Origin: CAZKCI01 sp964584165
GTDB lineage: Bacteria > Auribacterota > Erginobacteria > Erginobacterales > CAZKCI01
DNA: 32,113 bases
NCBI GenBank assembly: GCA_964584165.1
Contig: CAZOYW010000036.1
Span: 1-32,113 of the forward strand
Reading direction: 5' to 3'
Part shown: piece after piece, positions 1-7,332 of the stretch
Layout: each line of letters starts with the position of its first letter
Numbering within the stretch: the first letter of the stretch is position 1
The notes under the pieces: model-generated
Databases searched by the model: none
Told to the model about the DNA's origin: nothing
What the model saw: only the letters and a program-made list of their open reading frames with translations
Translations under genes and position numbers: made by a program

Positions 1-37
1 ACGGGCGGCCCCCGAAGCGGGGGCCGCCCGTTTTTTT
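1..37 (+). terminator. Rho-independent terminator of an upstream plus-strand gene
   Basis: A perfect 14-bp GC-rich stem (1-14 with 18-31, loop aag) is followed by a seven-T run (31-37). This is a textbook intrinsic terminator reading rightward. The gene it serves lies left of the window. Confidence 0.9.
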
Positions 38-40
38 CGG

Positions 41-59
41 CCGGGCTTCGCCCGGTTTT
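41..59 (+). terminator. Second short hairpin with T4 tail
   Basis: CCGGGC-ttc-GCCCGG (41-55) is followed by TTTT. It sits directly behind the first terminator and may be a backup terminator for the same transcript. It is shorter and its T tail is weaker. Confidence 0.5.
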
Positions 60-109
60 GGGCCCGAGTTTCGGGGAATTCCCCCGTCGCGCCCCGCCGG
101 CCGCGGCCG

Positions 110-1516
110 TCAGGGGAGGGGGGGGCCGCCGCGGCTGTAGCCAGTCGCATCGAGGACGGCCAGCCAGTCGAAGTCGGAGAGGGAGCGGGGGGCGAGGGCG
201 AAGTAGGACTGGTTCCTGGCGCTGGCCGTCCGGACGGGAAAGGCGTCGAGCGCCGCCGGCGAGAGGGCACCTCCCCGGCGGGTGGGGATGAAGAGGCCGG
301 CGGAAGGGCCGGCGGTGAGGAGGGCCTCCAGCGTCCCCGCCTCGGGCCGGCCGATCCCGTTCGCCTCGGAGACGCCGATCGCGGTCCCGATCACGGCGTA
401 GCGCCGGCCCAGGCGCTCGCCGAGCTGGGCCCCCGCCGGCCACCAGGTGAGGAGCTGGGGGCCGAGCTGCCAGCGGGCCAGAGAGCGCTGGAGGTGCATG
501 TTGTGGGCGAAGGCGAGCACCCGCCCCCGCTCGCGCTCCCTCCGGAGGGCGTAATCGAGGTTCTCCGCCATCATCGCGTCCCTCAAGCCGAGACCCACGC
601 TGATGCGGTCCTCCGCGTCCCGGGCCATCGCGGCGTGGTAGCCGAGGAGGGAGAGGGCCATCCCGGCGTAGTGGAGGGCCTCCGCGAAGCGGTCCGCGCC
701 GCCCTCTTCCGTAAGCTCGGGCCGCCGCCGGGAGAGCTCGGCGATGAGGTCCTCCGTCTCGATCCGGAGGGCGGCGGCGGCGGGAGAAAGGCCGATCGAC
801 TGCGAGGGGTCCATCATGGCCGCGGGGTTCTCCCAGTCGGCGTCCCGCCCCAGGAGCTCCTCGATCCGCTCCCGGCGCCCGGACCCGCTTCCGCCCCCGA
901 CGGCGTCGAGGTAGTCGAGGACGAAGGCGATCAGTCCGCGCGGGCTCTCGGTCCCGGTCATCTCGGTCGGGCTGTCGAAGCCGTAGAAGCGGAGCTTTAG
1001 GGGGTGGGCGGGGTCGGCGTTGTAAGACCGCATCCACTCCACGAGTTCCCGGTTGGCCTCGAGCGCGCCGAAACCGTGGCTGAAGCCCTTCTCCCGCACG
1101 GCGTCGTAGGACGCCGGTCCCCGCCCGGCGACGTAGTCGTCCACGAGGCGGGAGCGGGGGCAGCTCGACTCGACGGCGATGGCGCTGAAGCCGTGCGCCT
1201 CGGCGAGCCTCCGGAAGAGGCGGTTGCGGAGGAGGAGGATCTCCTCTCCGCCGTGAAGGGCCTCCCCGAAGCCGAGGAGCTCGACCTCGCCGCCGAGGTC
1301 CCCGGCCAGGCGATCGACGGCGTTATCGAGCGACGGACCGGACTCGGGCGAGAAGGGGATGGCCTCGCGGCCGATCCAGTCGGCCGCGGACGCGTAGGGG
1401 GCGCTCGAGCCGTTCATCGTCGTCGTCGCCTCCGGCCTCTCCTCCGTCCGGGCGCACGAACCGAGGAAGAGCGCCGCGGCCAGGAGGGGAAGGGTCGTTT
1501 GAGCGTTCGCGGTCAT
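110..1516 (-). CDS. Erythromycin esterase-like family lipoprotein
   Basis: A 468-aa protein of the erythromycin esterase (EreA/EreB-like, PF05139) family. The N-terminus has a hydrophobic stretch ending in a lipobox (LGSC, Cys21), so the mature protein is probably a membrane-anchored lipoprotein, although the positive residues usual before the hydrophobic core are missing. The motif GEALHG gives Glu85 and His88, and Glu116 lies in AVESS. The E-x2-H spacing, and the 28-residue distance from His to the next Glu, match what I recall of the EreB active site (E43, H46, E74). A downstream AHNMH motif is also typical. The gene is last in an operon and starts 28 nt after the brkB-like stop. The family contains macrolide esterases but also many members without known resistance, so the substrate here is unknown. 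The family call is firm; drug inactivation is not shown. Confidence 0.88.
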   Translation of the reverse strand: MTANAQTTLPLLAAALFLGSCARTEERPEATTTMNGSSAPYASAADWIGREAIPFSPESGPSLDNAVDRLAGDLGGEVELLGFGEALHGGEEILLLRNRLFRRLAEAHGFSAIAVESSCPRSRLVDDYVAGRGPASYDAVREKGFSHGFGALEANRELVEWMRSYNADPAHPLKLRFYGFDSPTEMTGTESPRGLIAFVLDYLDAVGGGSGSGRRERIEELLGRDADWENPAAMMDPSQSIGLSPAAAALRIETEDLIAELSRRRPELTEEGGADRFAEALHYAGMALSLLGYHAAMARDAEDRISVGLGLRDAMMAENLDYALRRERERGRVLAFAHNMHLQRSLARWQLGPQLLTWWPAGAQLGERLGRRYAVIGTAIGVSEANGIGRPEAGTLEALLTAGPSAGLFIPTRRGGALSPAALDAFPVRTASARNQSYFALAPRSLSDFDWLAVLDATGYSRGGPPLP

Positions 1517-1544
1517 CGCCGCGGCCCGATCCTCCGGGACGCTC

Positions 1545-2876
1545 TCACTCCAGGTCGCCCAGGGGCAGGTTCTCCGGCGACCGGGCCAGGGCCTCGTCGA
1601 GGCGGCGCACCCGCTCCTGGACCGCCAGGAAGTCCCTCCCCGGCGCGAGCTCCAGGTTGTCGACGCCGCGGTGGTCGAGGGCGGAGATGAGGTGCGCGAC
1701 CGTGATCCGGCGGATGTCGCGCGCCGGCTGGTAGGCCGCCGGGGCCCCCTCGCCGGCGCCGGTGGGGACCAGGACGCCGCTCTCCACGAGCTCGTAGAGG
1801 ACCTGGCGGAGGAGGCGGATGGGGAGGTCGAGGTCGTGGGACATCGCCTGCTCGGTCGGCGCCGCCTCGCCCCGAGCGAACCTCCGGACGATGTGCCGGG
1901 TGACGAGCGCGGCGACGAGGAGCTTGAAGCGGTGCGAGACCTTGGCGGTGTCGGGCTCGAACTCGTAGGTGTCGACGTTCTGCTGGGCGAAGGAGATCTC
2001 CGCCCCGAAGAGGACGATCAGCCAGCTCAGCTGGAGCCAGACCAGGAAGAGGGGGAGGGCGGCGAAGGACCCGTAGATGGCGTTGTAGTTCGCCACCCCG
2101 ATCTGGAAGCGGATGTAGACCCACTGGGTGGCCAGGTAGATGGTCCCGGCGGCGATCCCGCCCAGGAGCCCCGCCCGGAAGTTCACCCGGGTATTGGGCA
2201 TGACGATGTAGATGAAGGTGAAGAGGGCCCAGATGATGCAGTAGGGGAGGCCCTTCAAGAGGAAGAGGATCCCCGGCCCCAGGGTGGAGAGGAGGGGCAC
2301 GCTGCTCGTCGCCGACTTCACGTGGGAGGCGATGAAGATGGTCAGGCTGCTGGCGATGATGAAGAGGATCGGGCAGGTGAGCATGATCGAGATGTAGTCG
2401 CTGAACTTCCGGCCCAGGGACCGGGGGGACTTGATCCCCCAGATGTCGTTGAAGGAAACCTCGATGTTGCCCAGCACCTTGATCACGGTCCAGAAGAGTA
2501 TGGCCACGCCGATCCCCGCCACCAGCCCCCCCTTGGTGTTGTCGAGGAGGTTGCGGGCGAAGGCGATGACCTGCCGGAGCACCTCGGTCTGCCCGGCGGC
2601 GCCCTCCAGGAGCTTGTGCTCGAGCATCTTCTCGAAGCCGAAGCCCTTGGCGACGCCGAAGGCCATGGCCACGATCGGGACGATCGAGAGGAGGGTGTAG
2701 AAGGTGAGGGCCGAGGCCCGCAGTTGGCACTTGTCCTCGTTGAAGCCCTTGAGGGCGACCAGGACGATGCGGAGGTTCCGGATGAGGAAGGACTTGGTCT
2801 TCGGGAGCCCGCGCAGGCGGATCCGCCAGACGTCCTCGGCGATGAAGAGCACGATCTTGCGCGGGCTTAAGTTCAT
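1545..2876 (-). CDS. YihY/BrkB-family inner-membrane protein with C-terminal winged-helix-like domain
   Basis: A 443-aa protein. Residues about 50-310 carry the YihY/BrkB core (PF03631): the helix around ALTFYTLLSIVPIVAMAFG and five further hydrophobic segments. The motif ANYNAIYGSFAALPLFLVWL is characteristic. Residues about 315-430 are soluble and look like a winged helix (RFKLLVAALVTRHIVRRFA, then DLPIRLLRQVLYELVESG). That tail is absent from short YihY proteins but known in longer family members. The start ATG overlaps the stop of the upstream C39 gene by 4 nt (ATGA), which supports translational coupling. The biochemical role of the family is not settled; it was once misnamed ribonuclease BN. 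Confidence 0.92.
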   Translation of the reverse strand: MNLSPRKIVLFIAEDVWRIRLRGLPKTKSFLIRNLRIVLVALKGFNEDKCQLRASALTFYTLLSIVPIVAMAFGVAKGFGFEKMLEHKLLEGAAGQTEVLRQVIAFARNLLDNTKGGLVAGIGVAILFWTVIKVLGNIEVSFNDIWGIKSPRSLGRKFSDYISIMLTCPILFIIASSLTIFIASHVKSATSSVPLLSTLGPGILFLLKGLPYCIIWALFTFIYIVMPNTRVNFRAGLLGGIAAGTIYLATQWVYIRFQIGVANYNAIYGSFAALPLFLVWLQLSWLIVLFGAEISFAQQNVDTYEFEPDTAKVSHRFKLLVAALVTRHIVRRFARGEAAPTEQAMSHDLDLPIRLLRQVLYELVESGVLVPTGAGEGAPAAYQPARDIRRITVAHLISALDHRGVDNLELAPGRDFLAVQERVRRLDEALARSPENLPLGDLE

Positions 2877-3637
2877 GGGGTCTCTCCGCCGGGCGCCTCG
2901 GCCGGGAGTTTCATGTTAGGCCGCGTCTCACCGGGAGGCAACGCTTTTCGTCCCTCCGGCTTCCCCGTGACCGCGATCATCGTCCGCCAGGTCTCCCGGC
3001 CGAAGTAACGGGCGTCGAACCACATCCAGTAGAAGCGCTCGGCGTTGGCGAAGGTGTAGCCGTCCGGATGGTCGTCGTAGCGGTCGTAGGGATCGGCGAA
3101 GATCAGGATGTCGTCGCCGGTCTCCGGGGTTCCGCGGCCGTCGTAGCCGACGGCGACCACCCAGTGCCCGGCCAGGTCGATCCACTCCACGATCGCCGGC
3201 GTCCCGCGCCGGATCGTCTCCCTAAGCTTCTTCAGCGCCGAGCCGTCGCCTTTTTCCTCGAACTCGAGCGCCGCCTCGAGCCCCTTCGCCCTCAGCCAGG
3301 ACGCCATCTCCTCCGGCCGCGTCCCCGGCCTCTCCCCCGGCTTCAGGGCCGCGGGGTCCCGGGTGCCGGCCTCGCGGGCGATCCGCATCTCGGTTTCGGC
3401 GGATTCATCGATCCCGGTCAGCTCGTAGAATCGGGCCACGGAGAGGAGCGCCGCCGGCCCGCAGGTGTATTCGGTCGTCTGCTGGTAGCCCTTCAGGCCC
3501 GGGATGAAATCGACGTCGGGCGCTGTGGAGAGGGCGGCCGGGTCGATCGCCGGGAACCAGTCGCGCGCGCGCCGTGCCGGGGCGGGTGCGCCGCATCCCC
3601 CGAGGAGGAGGAGGGCGATAATGGTGGCGGTGCGCAT
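2873..3637 (-). CDS. C39-like (papain-fold) peptidase lipoprotein
   Basis: A 254-aa protein with a lipoprotein signal (LLLLGGCG, Cys15). The C39-like peptidase fold is shown by YTCGPAAL (catalytic Cys59), GHW (His158) and ADP (Asp182), which is the expected Cys-His-Asp order and spacing. The late motif ERFYWMWF is common in stand-alone C39-like proteins of cell envelopes. No ABC transporter domain is present, so this is not a bacteriocin exporter. It is first in a three-gene minus-strand operon with the BrkB-like and esterase-like genes. The Shine-Dalgarno before the ATG is weak. The substrate is unknown: it could trim envelope peptides or act as an immobilised protease. Confidence 0.85.
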   Translation of the reverse strand: MRTATIIALLLLGGCGAPAPARRARDWFPAIDPAALSTAPDVDFIPGLKGYQQTTEYTCGPAALLSVARFYELTGIDESAETEMRIAREAGTRDPAALKPGERPGTRPEEMASWLRAKGLEAALEFEEKGDGSALKKLRETIRRGTPAIVEWIDLAGHWVVAVGYDGRGTPETGDDILIFADPYDRYDDHPDGYTFANAERFYWMWFDARYFGRETWRTMIAVTGKPEGRKALPPGETRPNMKLPAEAPGGETP

Positions 3638-3678
3638 CTTCGTCAGGGCCGTTTCGCCGGGAAGCTATCCCTGCGCAT

Positions 3679-3686
3679 ATTATAAT
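3679..3686. promoter_or_regulatory. AT-rich overlapping -10 elements upstream of the C39 operon
   Basis: The only AT-rich island in the 3638-3926 gap contains TATAAT on both strands (minus 3679-3684, plus 3681-3686). The minus-strand copy lies about 42 nt from the C39 gene start and is the likely operon -10. No good -35 is visible on either strand. Confidence 0.45.
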
Positions 3687-3816
3687 GCAATTCGGGATGT
3701 CATGGCGAGGAACCCGAGCTTAAGCGAGGGGGACGAAGCAATCCCCGCTCTGTGAGCGACAAGAGATCCGCCCCGCTCTCGTCCTCGGCCTTTCAGTTCG
3801 CCCGCCCCGTAAGGGC

Positions 3817-3845
3817 TTGCCCACGGCCCCTCCAGCGCATAGAAT
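3817..3845 (+). promoter_or_regulatory. Probable zwf promoter
   Basis: TTGCCC (3817-3822), a 17-nt spacer and TAGAAT (3840-3845) form a good sigma-70-type match. A start near 3852 gives a leader of about 75 nt before the zwf ATG. Confidence 0.55.
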
Positions 3846-3926
3846 GCGGTCTGAAGGGAGCCGCGGCCCGGCTATCCCCGTTTCTCCCGCGCCGCGGTTC
3901 CCAGCCCACACCGGAGGTCACCGCCC

Positions 3927-5342
3927 ATGAACGAGCGCGACCGCCTGACGGTGGTCATCTTCGGCTCGACCGGCAACCTGACCGGGGAGAAGCTCCTCCC
4001 GGCCCTCGAGTCCCTCCTCAGCGAACCGATCATCGGTCCCTCCCCGACTATCGTGGCGGTGGGGAGAAGGGAGCTAGACGACGCGGCCTACTACAGCCTG
4101 ATGTCCGGCCAGCTCAAGACCGGCCGCCTCCGGGAGAGGATACGCTACTTCCGGGCGAGCGTGGAGGATGAGGACGGCCTGAAGGACCTCGGCCGCTTTC
4201 TCTCCGAAAACGGCCTGGACCGGGGGAAGCTGATCTTCTACTGCGCCACGCCGCCCCGTTTCTTCGGAACCCTGGCCGACCAGCTCCACCGCTACGGCCT
4301 GGCCCGGGAGGAGGAGGGCGGCCCCTTCCGGAGGGTGGTCTTCGAGAAGCCCCTGGGGGAGGACGCCCGCTCGGCCGCCGCCCTGATCGACGCGATCTAC
4401 CGGAATTTCCGCCGGGAGCAGGTGGTCCTGATCGACCACTACCTGGGCAAGGAAGCGATCCAGAACCTCCTGGTCTTGAGGTTCTTCAACAACCTCTATT
4501 CCACCCTGAGGGCAAAGCTGGTCAGCGACATCCAGATCACGGTGAGCGAGGCGGAGGGGATCGGCGATCGGGGCCAGTACTACGACGGGGCCGGCGTGAT
4601 CAAGGACATGCTCCAGAACCACATCCTCCAGGTCATCGCCTTCCTGACCATGGAGCGCCCCCTGGAGAACACGGTCGCCGACATCCTGGAGAACAAGCTC
4701 CAGGCGATCCACTCCGTCCGCTACCCCACTCCCCTCGCCCCGGCGATCGTGATCGGCCAGTACCGGGGCTACCGGGAGGAGAAGTACGTCCGGCCGGATT
4801 CCCGGACCCCGACCTACGTGGCGATGCGGCTTTTCGTCGCCGCCGGTCCGCTGCGGGGCGTCCCCATCTTCGTCCGGACCGGCAAGGCCCTCGGGCGCCG
4901 GCACGCTCGGATCGTCATCCAGCTCAAGCCCGTGGTCTCTCCCGTCAACGCCGCCGTCCTCCCCGGGAACCGGATCATCGTCACCATCCAGCCCGACGCC
5001 TGGATCATGCTCTTCTTCAACCACAAGATCCCCGGACTCACCATGGACGTCAAGGAGGTGGGACAGTTCTTCTTCCGGGAGGAGGCCTTCGTGGAGTCGC
5101 CCCGGGAGGGCTACCAGAGGCTCTTCTCGGAGATCATCCTCGGCCACCGCCTCCTCTTCCCCCGCCCCGAAGAGGTGATCGCCTCCTGGGACTTCGCCGA
5201 CCGTCTCCTCGCCCGGATCGAGGAGGAGGGGATCGCGATGGCCTCCTACCCCCGGGGCGTCATGGACCTCCCGGAGTCGCAGGCGATGCTCCGCCGTCAC
5301 GGCTTCGAGTGGTACGAGACCTGGCACGAGAAGGGGAGCTGA
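3927..5342 (+). CDS. zwf: Glucose-6-phosphate 1-dehydrogenase
   Basis: A 471-aa enzyme that oxidises glucose-6-phosphate to 6-phosphogluconolactone with NADP+ (or NAD+), the entry step of the oxidative pentose phosphate pathway; cytosolic. The N-terminal Rossmann motif is GSTGNLTGEK (residues 13-22), where most homologues have GASGDLxxRK. EKP is at 140-142. The signature DHYLGKE is at 170-176, with the substrate-binding Lys and catalytic region intact. The C-terminal domain is full length. The ATG is preceded by GGAGGT at good distance. It converges on gnd (5598-6539), so the pathway genes are adjacent but not co-transcribed. No lactonase gene is in the window. Confidence 0.96.
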   Translation: MNERDRLTVVIFGSTGNLTGEKLLPALESLLSEPIIGPSPTIVAVGRRELDDAAYYSLMSGQLKTGRLRERIRYFRASVEDEDGLKDLGRFLSENGLDRGKLIFYCATPPRFFGTLADQLHRYGLAREEEGGPFRRVVFEKPLGEDARSAAALIDAIYRNFRREQVVLIDHYLGKEAIQNLLVLRFFNNLYSTLRAKLVSDIQITVSEAEGIGDRGQYYDGAGVIKDMLQNHILQVIAFLTMERPLENTVADILENKLQAIHSVRYPTPLAPAIVIGQYRGYREEKYVRPDSRTPTYVAMRLFVAAGPLRGVPIFVRTGKALGRRHARIVIQLKPVVSPVNAAVLPGNRIIVTIQPDAWIMLFFNHKIPGLTMDVKEVGQFFFREEAFVESPREGYQRLFSEIILGHRLLFPRPEEVIASWDFADRLLARIEEEGIAMASYPRGVMDLPESQAMLRRHGFEWYETWHEKGS

Positions 5343-5388
5343 ACGCGCCTGGGCGCAAAGGATCGATGTCCGCGCGCGCTGGCCCGGC

Positions 5389-5410
5389 CCGCGGACCTGA
5401 AGGTCCGCGG
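5389..5410. repeat. 10-bp inverted repeat between convergent zwf and gnd
   Basis: CCGCGGACCT-ga-AGGTCCGCGG is a perfect stem with a 2-nt loop, 46 nt past the zwf stop. It has no T tail. It may act as a 3' stabiliser or weak bidirectional terminator. Confidence 0.5.
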
Positions 5411-5526
5411 CTACGCCCGGTCGTTATCAGTCATTCCAAAATAACATAGGCGCGTCACCGCGAGGACTTCTGTAGGCCGGCTCTGTGACCCCGCGTTTCC
5501 CTTTCGCCCGCCGAAGCTGCAGCAGA

Positions 5527-5588
5527 GGCGGAGAAGCGGCCTGCATCACGCTGTAAAAACGCCGCTTCACAGAAGCGGCCGACATCAC
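5527..5588. repeat. Dispersed 'GCCGCTTC/GAAGCGGC' hairpin repeat, copy A
   Basis: GCCGCTTC-aca-GAAGCGGC (5561-5579) followed by cgacatcac forms an 8-bp hairpin. Just before it lies ggcggagaagcggcc (5527-5541). Matching sequences occur at 11353-11410 and, with paired base changes, at 28028-28052. It is an intergenic repeat family of unknown role. Confidence 0.6.
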
Positions 5589-5597
5589 CATCCGATC

Positions 5598-6539
5598 CTA
5601 TCCCGGAGAGAGTTCTCCCGGACCGGTTGGCGTCTCCTCCTTTTTGACCGCGTGGCCGCCGAACTCCGCCCGCAGCGCGGCGAGGAGCTTGTCGGCGAAG
5701 GGGGAACTCTCCCGGGAGCGGAAGCGCTGCTGGAGGGCGAGCGTGATCACCGGCAGCGGCACGCCGAGGTCGATCCCCTCCTGGACCGTCCAGCGCCCTT
5801 CCCCCGAGTCGGGGACGTAGGCGGCGATCCCCGCGAGGCCGGGGTTTTCGGCGAGCGAGCGGGCGATCAGGTCGAGGAGCCAGGAGCGGACCACCGAGCC
5901 GCTCCGCCAGATCTCGGCCACGGCGGCCAGGTCGAGAGCGAACTCCTCCTTCCGCCGGAGGAGCTCGAACCCCTCGGCGTAGGCGGCCATCAGCCCGTAT
6001 TCGATCCCGTTGTGGACCATCTTCACGAAGTGCCCGGCGCCGGAGGGGCCCACCCGCCCCCAGCCCGTCTTTGGCCCCGGAGCGAGCGTGGCGAGGATCG
6101 GGCGGATCGCCTCGACCGCGTCCTTTTCGCCGCCGACCATCAGGCTGTAGCCGTTGCCAAGCCCCCAGACGCCTCCGCTCGTCCCCGCGTCCACGAAACG
6201 GATACCCCGCCTTTTAAGCTCTCCCGCCCGGCGGATCGTGTCCCGGTAGTTGGAGTTGCCGCCGTCGACGATGATGTCGCCGGGCGAGAGGAGGCGGGCG
6301 AGCTCGCCGATCGTCTTCTCCGTCGCTTCCCCGGCCGGGACCATCACCCAGACGGCCCGCGGGGGCTTGAGCGCCCGGGCGACCTCGGCGAGGTTGGCGG
6401 CGCCCGCGGCGCCCTTGGACTCGGCGGCCCGGACCGCCTTCGGGTCGAGGTCGCAGGCCACCACCCGGTGCCCCCCCTGGAGGAGGCGCTCGGCCATGGC
6501 GGCCCCCATCTTCCCCAGACCGACCATCGCGATATCCAT
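5598..6539 (-). CDS. gnd: 6-phosphogluconate dehydrogenase, decarboxylating (short form)
   Basis: A 313-aa enzyme converting 6-phosphogluconate to ribulose-5-phosphate and CO2. It belongs to the short (about 300-aa) GntZ/YqeC-like form, not the 470-aa GND. Short forms are often NAD-preferring, which is family knowledge and not visible here. Motifs: GLGKMG (8-13) dinucleotide fold, DGGNSNYRDT (92-101), SGGVWGLGNG (121-130), and Lys173 with HNGIEYG (176-182) of the active site. The start has AAGGAG seven nt upstream. It lies downstream of the barrel gene (44-nt gap, same strand) and converges on zwf. Confidence 0.95.
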   Translation of the reverse strand: MDIAMVGLGKMGAAMAERLLQGGHRVVACDLDPKAVRAAESKGAAGAANLAEVARALKPPRAVWVMVPAGEATEKTIGELARLLSPGDIIVDGGNSNYRDTIRRAGELKRRGIRFVDAGTSGGVWGLGNGYSLMVGGEKDAVEAIRPILATLAPGPKTGWGRVGPSGAGHFVKMVHNGIEYGLMAAYAEGFELLRRKEEFALDLAAVAEIWRSGSVVRSWLLDLIARSLAENPGLAGIAAYVPDSGEGRWTVQEGIDLGVPLPVITLALQQRFRSRESSPFADKLLAALRAEFGGHAVKKEETPTGPGELSPG

Positions 6540-6583
6540 CGGGATTCTCCTTGGTCTTCGCCGCGCGGACCGCGTCCGATTCC

Positions 6584-7162
6584 TCAGAAGTCGAGTCCCA
6601 CGCCCGCCCGGACCTGGAGGTGGTCGAAGTTCAGGTCCTCGTTGTCGCGGGGGCCGTCGAAGCTAAGCTCGGGGCGGAGCCAGTTGTAGCGGAGCTCGCC
6701 CCGGAAGGCGAGGGGACCGGCCAGGGCGATCTCGGCGCCGCCGCAGACGAAGTAGATCATGCTGTTCTCGAAGTCGCCCTCGTCCCCCCAGGCGAGCGTC
6801 CGCCAGTTGAAGGAGTAGCCCGCCCCGCCCCCGCCGTAGAGGAAGATCTTCTCCAGGTGGCCGCCGAAGCGGATCCCGAGGCAGACCGGGATGAACTCGA
6901 CGTCCCAGTCGGAGTTGTCCTCGTTGTGGGGGTTGAAGTAGTCCAGGCCGAAGTCCAGACGGACGTTCTCGTGGAGGGCGAAGGCGAGCGAGAGCCCCCC
7001 GCCGAAGGCGTTCTCGAGGGAGTAGCCGAGGTCGTCCTCGTCATGGAAGTTGAAGGCATAAAGCCCGTGGGCCTCCAGCCCCACCCCCAGGGCGAAGGAG
7101 GAGGCGGCGAAGCCGGCCGCCCCGATCGCCGCCGCCGCCAGAATAGCCAGTCTCTTCATCAT
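6584..7162 (-). CDS. Small outer-membrane beta-barrel protein (OmpA/OmpW-like fold)
   Basis: A 192-aa protein. The start is set at the MMKRL double Met because GGAGGAG lies just upstream and a signal peptide follows (cleavage after about residue 24, SSFA-LG). The mature part is alternating hydrophobic beta-strands rich in Gly and aromatics and ends in GVGLDF, a C-terminal Phe typical of BamA-inserted barrels. Its length suits an 8-stranded barrel. A much longer frame through 8443 is open but reads antisense to nothing useful and is an artefact of GC bias. No specific function can be assigned. It is followed by gnd on the same strand. Confidence 0.75.
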   Translation of the reverse strand: MMKRLAILAAAAIGAAGFAASSFALGVGLEAHGLYAFNFHDEDDLGYSLENAFGGGLSLAFALHENVRLDFGLDYFNPHNEDNSDWDVEFIPVCLGIRFGGHLEKIFLYGGGGAGYSFNWRTLAWGDEGDFENSMIYFVCGGAEIALAGPLAFRGELRYNWLRPELSFDGPRDNEDLNFDHLQVRAGVGLDF

Positions 7163-7200
7163 GTCTTCTCCTCCCGGCTCGGCCGGGTTTAGACCTGCGT

Positions 7201-7332
7201 TCAGCGGAGGTTTTCCGGAGCGGTCTCGCGCTGGTCGCCGTAGCCGTGGATCGCGGTGGGCTGATAACGGTCGCCGACGAACTCCTGCTTGAAGACGTAG
7301 CGCTGGATCCAGGCCGTCCCTACCTCCTCGAC
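7201..7332 (-). pseudogene. Orphan 43-codon coding remnant
   Basis: Between the Kelch gene stop and the barrel gene there is a 43-codon open frame ending in TGA (7201-7203). It begins right after an in-frame TAG (7333-7335) and contains no usable start codon. Codon choice is strongly GC3, like real genes here, and the product looks protein-like (AWIQRYVFKQEF...GYGDQRETAPENLR). It overlaps the last 4 codons of the Kelch gene in another frame. The simplest reading is the surviving C-terminus of a deleted gene. I do not recognise the family. Confidence 0.4.

Noticed and set aside
1671..2870. 400-codon plus-strand frame antisense to the BrkB gene
   Set aside because: Composition (Glu/Asp/Gly/Val/Arg only) is the usual antisense shadow of a high-GC3 gene. 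No domain and no ribosome site.
3752..4171. Plus-strand frame overlapping the start of zwf
   Set aside because: Basic, Pro/Arg-rich product in a shadow frame. The zwf start and ribosome site at 3927 are unambiguous.
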